Part shown: in pieces, positions 12,296 to 22,927 of the stretch
Numbering within the stretch: the first letter of the stretch is position 1
Layout: each line of letters begins with the position of its first letter
DNA from: Phaffia rhodozyma
Lineage: Eukaryota; Basidiomycota; Tremellomycetes; Cystofilobasidiales; Mrakiaceae
DNA: 64,000 nucleotides
Direction of reading: 5' to 3'
Assembly: GCA_014706385.1 (NCBI GenBank)
Contig: JACGZH010000008.1
Coordinates: 1,054,001-1,118,000, forward strand
Notes under the pieces: model-generated
Told to the model about the DNA's origin: nothing
The model's input: the letters and a program-made list of their open reading frames with translations, nothing else
The model's database searches: none
Program-made: the position numbers and the translations under genes

Positions 12296-12967
12296 TCACG
12301 AAGAGCCTGGCAGTCTGCGCAATACTGAAGAGTTCATCAAAATCAAATCGATCGTGTGATCAAGTTCTTTAGATGTCGTTTTGCTCGGGTCTTTTCCTTG
12401 ACGGTTGATGATAACGTCAATCCAGAACGCCTGAACACCATTGAATGACGATAGTGTTGGACATTAGTGAACTTCAAGAAAAAGAAGGAACTAGGACCAT
12501 AGATGACAAGAGACGAAAAGAGGGCTAACAGCTTTGCATGAACACGTTTCTTCTTAGTCAAACGAGGATCGATGAAGTCGTCTTTGTCAAATCCTTCTTC
12601 GACCTTGACAGCTTGGATCGTTGATGACATAAAGGTCTTAGCCAAAAAGGTAGAGGGGTCGGGACTAGAATCAAAAAAGTAACCAGTATGAATATTCGAT
12701 ACAGCTTCCAGTGAAAGCTTGTTCGACTTACGAAGTCTCAACCTTGATCTTTCCAAATCTTTGGAACAAAGCAAAAGAAGCGTAGAATTTCTCGATATCA
12801 GTATCCTACATAGTGCAAGTATAGAGAGTGAAGGAAAATAAAGCAACGAACGGCTCATCCTGATCCAAGCCTATCAAGCACTTCACAATTCTTTCTTCTT
12901 CCTCGTCCGAGTCTCTATCTGCGCCGTTGTTTTCTTTGTCTATCACCTTTGCGACACAACTTATCAT
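12296..12967 (-). CDS. Small multi-exon protein, unrecognised
   Basis: Proposed exons: 12967 to about 12855, 12805-12732, 12664-12544 and 12430-12296. The last three join in phase with good splice sites (GTAAGT after 12732; a GTTCAT donor after 12544). The first junction needs a GTTGCT donor and is the weakest point. The product would be about 145 residues. It begins with an acidic segment (RDSDEEEERIVKCLIGLDQ), then DIEKFYASFALFQRFGKIK, PSTFLAKTFMSSTIQAV and, after a basic KKKR, AFWIDVIINRQGKDPSK. No zinc finger, signal peptide or TM helix is visible. The N-terminus MISCVAKVIDKEN loosely recalls TRAPPC2L/Tca17 (an N-terminal longin strand), but the rest does not confirm this. Confidence 0.5.
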
Positions 12968-13298
12968 CACTTTGTTTTCTGGGTCAGTTGAGCACGACCC
13001 AAAGCTGTTCGCACTTGAGAAAAATCACGCGTAAGCCGATTGCGCGATGTCAAAGAAGACTACAAACGTGTGGATGAAATGACTTGACTGACGTAGTTGA
13101 GGGCTCAAAGCAAGTATATGCGCTGTCTAGGTGCGGCCCGGCGAGGACTGTACAAGTGCTGATATGTTATACCGACTTTAGTGACTAAGCCTCGACTGCC
13201 TTGGTCAATTCAGAACACTCACCCATGGCGACCGAAAGATAGAGGAGTCAAGAGAGAAGGCGCCTTTGATGACAAGATAAAGGGATCAAATGATACAC
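12968..13298. other. Intergenic, no clear feature
   Basis: Short gap between two minus-strand genes. One minus-strand frame reads RDFSQVRTALGRAQLTQKTK and then a stop around 12980-13040. It could be a short upstream exon or uORF of the neighbouring gene, but no start codon or splice signals secure it. Confidence 0.3.
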
Positions 13299-13965
13299 TT
13301 AAGACGCAAAGCTTCTGATATCAGACTTCTTGGAACATAGCTTGAGTCAAAGACGAAGTGAGAAAAAAACTTACATGTGTCCCAAATTTAAAGAGCATGA
13401 GATCCACGAAGAGGAGATAATCTGTCAAGCAATATTCATAGGTGTCAGTCGTTATGGACACATGATGACCCTGCATCATTGTAAGGACACAGGTATATGC
13501 ACCAATGTCGATGTGTCCTTCAGCCTGAATATCAGATGAGAGCGCACATATAGGGAACGACCTGTCATCAATATGCTTGAGATGCTTCGAAGCAAGAGGA
13601 AGAAGACATGGCACGTACTTTGCGTAGAGAGGATCACATCTTCCGTCACAGAAGACGATCTTGACATCAGATACAACATAAGAGGACGAATTTTCCACCA
13701 CCGTACCGCCATTCTCTCCTTGATACCAAAAATGATCGATGATTAAATAGATAAATCCATCAGCACGAAAGAAAGAGAAGATGAGAATACCAGAGAGAGG
13801 ACTGACTCCATCGTTGAACATGCAACCTATCAGAAGAAGCAGAAAACCAAGCTTCGAATATTGATGGGTGATATTGTAAGCATTTGAATGTATCGACATA
13901 CGATCCTTTACATCATCAGACTTACCAGATCCAAATGGGGAGAAAAAATTACTTTGCTGCTGCAT
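13299..13965 (-). CDS. Six-exon small protein, unrecognised (118 aa)
   Basis: Exons 13965-13926, 13826-13791, 13718-13619, 13561-13470, 13421-13375 and 13340-13299 join through GT-AG introns. All phases are compatible and sum to 119 codons including the stop, which is the main evidence that this is a gene. One unspliced frame also runs through most of the locus, so a retained-intron reading is possible. The spliced product starts MQQQSNFFSPFGSG. Its middle part alternates hydrophobic and polar residues (SSSYVVSDVKIVFCDG) and contains two Cys close together (FCDGRC). Near the end is a hydrophobic, possibly buried helix (DYLLFVDLMLFKFGTH). No family is recognised. A second acceptor would shorten the last exon by four codons (LCSK). 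Confidence 0.45.
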
Positions 13966-14347
13966 CGTAAAAGTACGAGATGCAATATGAGGAACAATGA
14001 AGTTAGAAACGTAGAAGGAATGTCATCCCAATGCAGTACAGGAACGTGACAGATAAACTGTTAGTAGGATCCAGATGACAAGTTTATATGATGGTTTCTT
14101 TCTTTCGCAAACAATTTTTTCTGATGACAATCAAGTCAACTAGCCATGGCATACATAACATAAACCCGAAACTCAAGAATGCATGAGACTAATTAGATGG
14201 ATAAAGCTGGTTCTGTTGTGGTCTAGACAGGATGTCGAAATAGGAAAGGGAAAAAGAGAAGGAAAACCAAAGGGAAGTAGAGAAGACGACATGAGAAGAG
14301 AATAGGGCGAAAGAAGGTTTGCTGTATATCGGAGGATGAGGGGGTGT
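13966..14347. other. Intergenic / flippase 3' UTR
   Basis: This stretch holds the promoter of the 118-aa gene and the 3' UTR of the flippase. No recognisable element was seen. A minus-strand frame across it belongs to another frame of the flippase's last exon. Confidence 0.4.
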
Positions 14348-17300
14348 CTAGCCCTTTCTATTTGGCATAAAGATGGAACCTGCTCTCGATCGCAGAGAGG
14401 AGAGCGTTCCACTTCGGTTGCGGCCAGTACGTAAACCAGCTTCTGCGCGAAGTTGATCTTGTCGTGACATGTGCCTGGCACTACCCACTCCGGATAATCG
14501 GCTTTGACTTCGTCTAAGACCGGCAACTCCTCCTCCTTCTTCGGCTGCAAAGTTGTAACCACTGCCACCTCCAGGAGTTACCCGGCCGGTCGCCATATCT
14601 GAATAAGGGCATCGATATCAAGAAGTCGAGAATGATCAATATAGGCGCAGTGATTTCATTGATGAACTGCAGGAACATCATGATAAAGAAGACGTACCGA
14701 TCTGACTGCCCGTCGTAGCCGTTCTGTTAAGCGGTCTCATGGAAGTCATCGATTCTCGAGGATTCGCTTCCACGTTATCGCGAGCAACCGATCGTCGGTT
14801 CGAAGCCGGATACTCTTCCTCAGGCTCGGCCGCGTTCTCGAAAGCAGCTTTTCGAGCACCAAGAGCAGGATGGTCGGCAACATTGATTCCTTTGTCTTGT
14901 TTACTGTTGGACACAAGTGGAATTGAAGAGGTCAGAAATGCTTAGGTGAGAAAGATAAAGACACCAGGCCAGAGGCTACAGAGACTTACCGAACAGCTCG
15001 CATGATATCTATATCTGTCGGTCGGTACATCTGAGAAATGGTGTTCAGAAGGTACTTGGGAAGAAGCCCAATAACTTTGATGCACGCGAAGAAAAGACAT
15101 CAAAGATCAGTCAATTAGCCACTACAAGCATTAGAAAGAGAAAGTATTTACCCGAAACAAAGATGGTTCCGAACCAGAACAGGGCCGAATGGAAGAGATA
15201 ATGATTGTTTCCGCTGTGTATACAAAAAACCTTGGGGTAAGTCGAGTGTAGAGAAGGGATTTTAGAGGGACTATGAACGAACTAAGAGTAAGTGATCAAC
15301 AAGTTGGGCGGTAAAGCACTGTACACCGCGACGAAAGACTGTTCGTTCAAAGAATTACCCGTAGTATCAGAATCCAGAATATAGTGAGGAGCGATGATTT
15401 CGGCATTTCACGCAAGTAAATACATACCCAGAGAAGAACAGGTCCGATGAAACAGGCTAGCGATAACAAGATTTGATCATCAATATTTGAATCTCGCGTC
15501 ACCAATTTTACAAATGCAAAACCTACCACCAACAATCCACCAAGGGAACGAATGTGTCGTGATAGCATGGAATTCGTCTATAGAATATGGAAATTCAAAT
15601 AAAAACATGAGCCTCCTTATATTCTTGTTGAGTTAAGAAAGGAAATTAGGAGAAAACTCACTGCAAACCATCACCGCGCCAATGACCATGACCTGAAGAA
15701 TATTGATCATCAATACGTGAGCATGACTGTCTATGCGCGATCGATAGCCAGAACATAGGCGACATACCGTTGAGAATTCGTATAAAAAGACATCAAAGCC
15801 ATCCGATCGAGCAGTTGTGACATCGTAAGTATAGTTGATGAAGAAAAAGACGATGGCTGATTGTAGAACACCCTCAAAGCTATCGATCCCCAGCGTCCCA
15901 GATTAATCAAGACGAGACTGTGAGCCTGGATGCGTGAGATAATATATATGAGATCCTCCTAAACTTACACAAAGTAAATGTATCGAGAAAATCCGAAGTA
16001 TCGACCCTCTCGACCTTGTCTGTACAGTTCCGGAAGCGCGACCAAGATGTCATCGTTCAGATCTCGATCAAAGAGTCCACTGTTTATAGGGATGATAAGA
16101 TTTGTGTTAGCGAACGAGAGGAAAGTGAAAAGATAGAATATAGATATGATTCAATGCTTACATTCCGATGACAGGCTACGCGAGAGAATAGTTGTAAGAT
16201 CGGAGTCAGTGACACTCGAGGAAAACACGATGATTGTAGAAGAGACGTACAGCGATGGTCCAGACAACATTCCACAGCAACAAGTAGACGTAATCGTATG
16301 CACTATCGAGAAGACAAGATTGTATCAGTAAATGTGTCCTTATTAAATCACAAAAGAGACAAACACTCACTAGGTGGTACTGACAAAAAAATATTAAGAC
16401 ATCGAGTTAGCAGTAAGAAACTAAGTCGACAAAAAGGGCGGCACATACCTCCAGGTACAGTAGATCTGGAAGAAGAACAGGACCGCTACTCCAACGATGT
16501 TCTTGAAGAAGCTGTATAGGACAAGAACATATATATAACTATCAGCAAACAGGTCTTTTCAAGCTGTACGAGACTGAACCGACTAACAAGTTCAAAATCA
16601 TGTTTGAGTTTCGCACGTAGCACCAATGACCATGCACCAGAAGAAGTCGAGTCAAGTAACGGAACTAATCGGGATATGTTGAAAACAAAACACAGTCAGT
16701 TGCCAACTCTGGTGAAAGACGTTCAAGTGGAAAGGTTACCTGAGCGATGGCATAATCCGAGGCTATGGTAGTTGAAGAAAACCACGTTAACAAGGGAAGT
16801 TACAGGCGGTTAAGATCATCAGAAACATACAGTTGACGGCTTGCAAACCCTCTTCTCCAGAGATTCCAACACCCACATCCGCCGCCTGAATCATAGACAC
16901 ATCTAAAGTAAGAGAAGGAAACAAGTGGACACAATCAATTCTGTTCTTAATGACATGGTCGAAACAAGGATGAAGAGAATCAACTAACCGTTGGCACCGT
17001 CTCCAATAGCAAGCGTCATGGCGCCGATATTGACCTTGATGAGCCTGACGATCTGAGCTTTCTGAAGAGGGGACACTCGGCAGCAGATGACAGTGTTGCA
17101 TCGAGTAGATAACTGAAGCAGAAGATCCTCGGTCCACTCCTCGGCAAAAGTCTATTGTTCAAGCAGAGGATGCCGGATAGACGATAGTTAGGAATATAAT
17201 GAGGCAGATTTCTCAATTAAAATTCTTCCTATCATAGAAAGCAGGAAGAGAAAACATACATGCGTCAATGCAGAACCTTCGATGACTAGAGAGTATCCAC

Positions 17301-20300
17301 CTGGTCGATCTCCATTATTTCTACCGATGATATCTGATAGTCCAGTGTTCGTTCTTTTAAGTTGGGCAGATCGTCTGTGGCTGGACCTACGTTGCTGGAA
17401 TGACGGCCGTCCGAACCCTGACATTCGAGATGTCGTCCTTTCTAGATCAGGCGGGTGATAGTTCACGTCCTGAGAGACTTCCGGTCCAAAGAACTGGTCG
17501 ATTGCGGCTTTCAGCTGATCGTAAGCAGAGTTCGGGGTTCCATACGCTCCACCACGGACAATAATCAAATTTGAATCCTTAGTGAGCAAGTTGGTAGAGT
17601 AACCAATCGAAATCGCCGTCTCGAGTTTATCACCCGTAGCGACCCAGACCTTGATTCCAGCTCGCTTGAGATCGGCAATCGCCTCAGGCACTCCATCTTG
17701 AAGTTTGTCCTCGATAGCTGTCGCTCCGAGAAGAACTAGAGAGTGCTCAATCTGGGCAGATACCTCAGCCATCTTGCCCTCTCGATCATCTAGAGAGGTA
17801 GAGGCATTGTGGTAGTCACTGGACCACTGAGCAAACTCTTGTTCGGAGATCATTCGGTAACCAAGACAGAGCGTTCGCAGACCTTCGTTGGCGAAAAACT
17901 CAAGGTCCTTGTTGGTCTGTTCTTTGAGATCGTCCAAACCAGGAGCGAGTCGCTCAAAGATCACGTTGTCTGCTCCTTTGATAAGCAAGAAAAGCTTTCC
18001 TTCATCGTCTAACTTTCGGAGGATGACCGACATTCGTTTTCGAGCAGAAGTGAACTCCAACACATTCAGGAGCTCATACTCGTCGATGCCGTCAGAATGA
18101 GGAGTTTTCAAACGAAGGATGTTTCGATCTTTACCCTTGAACACGAAACCAACGTCGGCAGCAGCTTGGACTCTGATGAGAAGAAGAAACAGCATACCGA
18201 TTGTAAGTATCAGCGTCGAAGAGATCTATCCCGAGGAGACAACCTGAGAAGAAAGCGAAACGAGAAACTAACAAGGCAGCCTCATCCGGAGACTGTGCCA
18301 TGTACTCCATCATTCCATTCGAGTCTTCTGAGGCCAAGGCGGTATGACAAAGCGCCAGGTTGGTAAAGAATCCAGAAACATTGGTGTACTGTTCGGAGTC
18401 TTCGTTTTCCAAAACTCGGTCCAGTTCATCCGAATGGAATCGAGGGATATCATCTTTGGCTTTTGCTTTAGGCTTAGGTGCATCAGAAGGCGTGTCGGAG
18501 GCAGAGCCAGAGGACGAGTCCTGGACCAACTCGGACTTGGACGTGTTCTCGGTCGGCTTCATTCCGGGTCCTTCGTTGACCTGAGCTACAGGGGGTAGGT
18601 CGGCAAGTTTGCCGTCTCCTTTATAGATCTAAGGGGAACCAAAGGCATTAGCCGAAGGTATAGATAGAACAAAGTCGCATATTCACAATGTTTCTGAGAG
18701 AACGAACAATATGTCCAATAGAGCACTGCTGGAAAATCATGGCGTTCTGAGTCAACGTTCCGGTCTTGTCCGAGAAGATATATTCGATCTGTCCCAAACT
18801 AGAAGTTGATGGTATGAAAGAAAGGAGCATGAGGAATCAGAGACCACAGTTGGATTTTTGTAAATCAATGTGATCAAGATGTGTAAAAATCTAAACTTAC
18901 TCATCTGCCAAGTTCCAACTTCGAGCCAAAGTTTTTGTATCTGTCTTCTCATAAGTCATTTCTTCATCATAGTAGATGAACGCAGCCTGAGCAGTTCGAA
19001 CGAATTCGATAGAGATGTAGAGTGAGATCGGAATGATGTTTTGGAAAGTGATGAGCGAGTTCAAGAAAGTAAAAAGCCCATTGATCTGTTTGAAGTGAAT
19101 CATATAAAACGAGAGCGGGCTTAGTGATGGACGGTTATGTTTTTGGTACTGAAAGCGTATACTAACGCTCGGATTATCACCACTTCGATCGTCATACAAC
19201 GTCCAGTATGAGTTCAATCGGTAGTACTTCTTTTCATGGAAGTAATTGACAATTGCGCAAACCATACCGGCCAAACCGAGGATGAGAAGCGAAAATAGAC
19301 TGATGTGACGAAAGAAAAGCGAAGAGACAGCGCATTAGAGATAGAAGAACGAGTATTCAAAACCTTGAAGAATTAGATGCGAGAACACTTACACCTGGGG
19401 GTTCATCTGTCGTTCGACTTTGCTTCGCTTGCTGGGAGTTCCTCCAGAGTTGGCAACAATTTTACTGAACACATGGCCCAGTTCACACAATACATCAATC
19501 GAGTTCAGTTCACACCGAACGATTTTGACCCAACTAGATGAGTCAATGATGATTGAACTCACGTATCGGCTCCGGTGAACATAACAATACCGATCACCCA
19601 GGCCGTGTTCCTGAGGACACAGCCTCTCAACAATGAAGTTTCCAAGTTGATAGGATGCTTGACCTCCACTCCATCTGGTCCAGGAGCAACGACGGCAGCG
19701 TTCAATCTGAACATATTGACCTCCGGGGGCTCGCAATCAATTCGGAAACGGGCAGTTGAGCAGGAGAGAGCACTTCGGAGATGTGCTAGTTCGGGGACGG
19801 CGTGTCGAGATTTCAAATTGGTTTCCCCGTCAAGATTTTCTTAAGAAAACCATGTGAAAAAAGGCGGTTAAGCATCCTAGTAGATAGCAAGAGAGGCTCT
19901 AATGCATGGTAAGAGTAAAATGACGTTTACTCACTGGTCTCAATGTACGCAACATCTTCTTCCTCGGAAGTAGCGCAGATGACGACATCTAGATGGCAGG
20001 AAAGATAACACATCAAGACAATAGCTAAAGACAAGAGTCAAATAAAGAGAGGCACGTACCGGCCGGGAAACCTTCGTTGTTGTAGATCTATGAAGCAGTG
20101 AGTTCGATCAGATTAGACGATGATTCCTAACGCGTAAATCTAAAGAGGGAAGAAAGACGCGTTCTTTTCGAACGGAAACTGTTGAGAACTCACCTTGATG
20201 AAGTCCCCGACTTTGACATCTTCCCAGATAGTCTTTTTCCATCCGATCTCTCCACTGGTATCTACAGCCTCCACGTCGTGTTCGAAGTCCTCCGGAATGC

Positions 20301-21232
20301 CCTCGGCCACTTCCTGATCTCTACTCCTAATTCCCCGGAGATCCTCTCCAGGGAATATCACGGCGGTCGCGTCGTCGACAGGAATATCGTGGTGCTCATC
20401 TCTGACGATCTGGTCGAACCCTGCTCGGTCTCTGGCTTGTTTGGCCCGTTTTTTCTTAGACTGAGGGAGCCTGACTCCTTTGACGAAGGTCTTGGCCTTG
20501 GCTCCCATAGGATTGTGGTTGACATAATTCGGGCCGACAAGCGTATGGACGACAGAGTGGTTCACGTTTCGATCGGACTGATGTCGTTTGATGTCTTCGT
20601 AACCATCCTTGAGAGCGGTGATCAGAAGGACGGCGAGCAGAGGCAAGATCACAAGACCTGGACTGATGGTAGAGAATTTTGGGAAGAATTGAAGGATGGC
20701 GATACCTATCGAGAAAGAGTGAGTGTCGCAGAAAACGGAGAAATACGCGTGATGAGTAAGGCATCTCGGCCACCCCTGTCATTTGAACGGATCTTCTGAA
20801 AAACGTACCCAGGAAAAAACTACACAAGGAAAAACATAGGATTCGGTAAATTGATCATTGTTATGTCGGTCTCTATCAGTATTGGTTCTGTGGGGAACGA
20901 AGAATCGAACGAAAAAAGAAGAGAAGGATAGACTCGACAAGAACAGATCAAACGTACATGTTGGCGATTCTTCGAAACTGTTCAAACAAGTTTTTAGGAA
21001 GGAAAGTCAAGATAGTGTATTTCGAAGTGACGACCTGGGAGGTGCTATACCGCATCGCCGCGGGCACTCTGCCCTTCTTGTCCAACAGCTCGACTGGAAG
21101 GGGTTGGTTAATGTAGATTGACCGAGCGACAGCAGGAAGTGGTTTTTGTTTAAATAAGTTCTCTGGGTTGAGATAGTATTGAACCTTATGAAAGAATGCC
21201 GCCGTCTTGGACGGCTTGTAACGGGGTGGCAT
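14348..21232 (-). CDS. P4-ATPase phospholipid flippase, Dnf1/Dnf2-like
   Basis: A large intron-rich gene starting at ATG 21232 (MPPRYKPSK). P4-ATPases move aminophospholipids or lyso-lipids from the outer to the cytosolic leaflet of the plasma membrane and Golgi membranes. Landmarks in order: [19 protein letters not shown] (before TM1), the actuator motif [13 protein letters not shown] near 19810, TM3-4 with [15 protein letters not shown], the phosphorylation site [11 protein letters not shown] near 18750, [33 protein letters not shown], and the hinge [21 protein letters not shown] near 16950. [12 protein letters not shown] and [13 protein letters not shown] mark the C-terminal TM region. TM4 has the PISL-type motif of P4 pumps rather than the PEGL of cation pumps. 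[20 protein letters not shown] favours the Dnf1/Dnf2 branch. A disordered Arg/Ser/Gly tail ends at 14348. A Cdc50/Lem3 partner is expected but not encoded here. Confidence 0.93.
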
Positions 21233-22927
21233 CTGATGCGAGGCGCCGTTGTTGTAGGATAAATGTGTGGATGAGTGGAGTAATGTGCTGATGTCAAGTA
21301 GAACCGACCGAGTGGCAAGGGAAATGGAGAAGAGTGATGAGTGCTACACTTTTTGGAGAATGAGTACTGTCTTTGTAAGGAGGGCCCGGGGATGAAGTGC
21401 AACGGGAAGACGATTCTCTTGGAAGAGTCAAAAGAGTCGGATCCGATTCAAGTTTGTAAAGAGACGCGTCGTTGGTCGCCTAGGAGCGTCGGATTCAACC
21501 AAGAAAAAAACCTTCTCAAGGGAGAGGGGTAGGTGGGAGAAGAATGGAGGAGGAACGACGATGACCCTGCTGGGCAAGACCTTGATGAGTGGAAGGATAG
21601 ATCGAATCCCAAAAGGCGATACACGATGACGGAAAGAACTTGAAACAGGATGAGAGTACACGGCGAGAAAATGGGCAGAGAATGCCGAGAACGGCCAAGG
21701 TGATGATGATGATGACTAAACGGTTCCCGATCCGGCCGACATCGGGTACCGGCCGCACAGATGGTTTTTGCTCAGGGAATTCTATTGTAAAGTGATATTG
21801 AAACTATGAATATTTCCTGATACTCTTCTCTCGTTCTTTTTCTCGCTTCCTCACACAGCGATCTCGTAAGATCAGAGTCTTCATAGCATTAGATATTCGT
21901 CAGAAGGATTATCTAATACTGATAACACCATGAAAGCTACCATGACTGTGAGCAGAGGAATGGATCGCAGAGAGAGAAAAGAGTCGATGAGATCAAGCCT
22001 TAAAGTATATTGAAGAATTTGCTATCAATTACATCGATCTGATACATCTTAGAACTGTTCTGCATAAGACCTACAAGAACAAGACATACATTCACTATAC
22101 GTGGTTTCTTGATAGATCTGTGGACAACATGATGATAAACGTGATGGCGCACGTCGCGCCAACTTTCGAATAATTTTATGTCCGGGAACGGGTGTGATCC
22201 GGACTATCTCGGTAAAACAAACTGGCTAGGCTGATTTTTTGTCGCTCAAAAAGCTCACTCTCTTCCTTCGTACACCTCTTTGAACGATCAATTCGTGACG
22301 AAGTATACCATCAAACTGCCATTTATCAGGATAGTCTCTTATGAGCACTTCACATGTACTAGGCGACAAATTCTTGGAGGCGTCATTTGGGAATTTCGCC
22401 AAACAATCAAGTAGCGATGTTTTCACATTCCACATACAACAAGTTCAGCATTAAAAACAAACAACAAAATATCAGAAGAATGAAAACCCGGAATGAGCAT
22501 ATAGATGAGATACGTCGCCAGGTAGGAAACCCACAACCAAGTCATGACATTCATGTTGCTAACGCCTCACATTGATATTCGGTATAACTGGGTCGCTTTG
22601 TTTACAACCTTTTTTATTATTAACGACGGTACAATGATCTTGTAACAGAGTATACTTTCGCGCTGAGGAGCCACAACTGTATAGATAACATATCAGCCAA
22701 TCTCAACAAAAGGTCAAGAAGGCCTGATCCGGCGAACGTGTGACTATGATCACGCGTCTAGACGCGTCCAACCGCCAAACGCGTCTCAGGCGCGTTTGGA
22801 GCGTGTTCCTCTCATTTAATAAGTTCTCTTGATATACCCCATCTTAGCTATCACTAACGTCCTCAGGTTCAGTCTTTGGACCCGTTGTTCCTCGTGTCTT
22901 TTCTTTCCTCCTCTCTTTCCTTCGTTC
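21233..22927. promoter_or_regulatory. Divergent promoter between flippase and REV3, with ACGCGT boxes
   Basis: About 1.7 kb without a convincing gene. Three perfect ACGCGT hexamers lie at 22752-22757, 22762-22767 and 22779-22784, followed by GGCGCG at 22789-22794. The last hexamer ends 143 bp before the REV3 ATG. ACGCGT is the MluI cell-cycle box bound by MBF (Mbp1/Swi6, or Res/Cdc10) at genes for DNA synthesis in yeasts. Further left, GGCGCACGTCGCGCC at 22146-22160 is a GC-rich near-palindrome containing an E2F-like TTGGCGCG on the minus strand. A 69-codon minus frame at 22226-22435 has no domain and is left uncalled. Confidence 0.6.

Noticed and set aside
12855..12967. Naming the 12.3-kb gene as TRAPPC2L/Tca17
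   Set aside because: Only the first dozen residues look similar; the conserved C-terminal half of that family was not seen.
22226..22435. 69-codon minus-strand ORF between the flippase and REV3
   Set aside because: No domain, no splice partners and no supporting context; too short to call alone.
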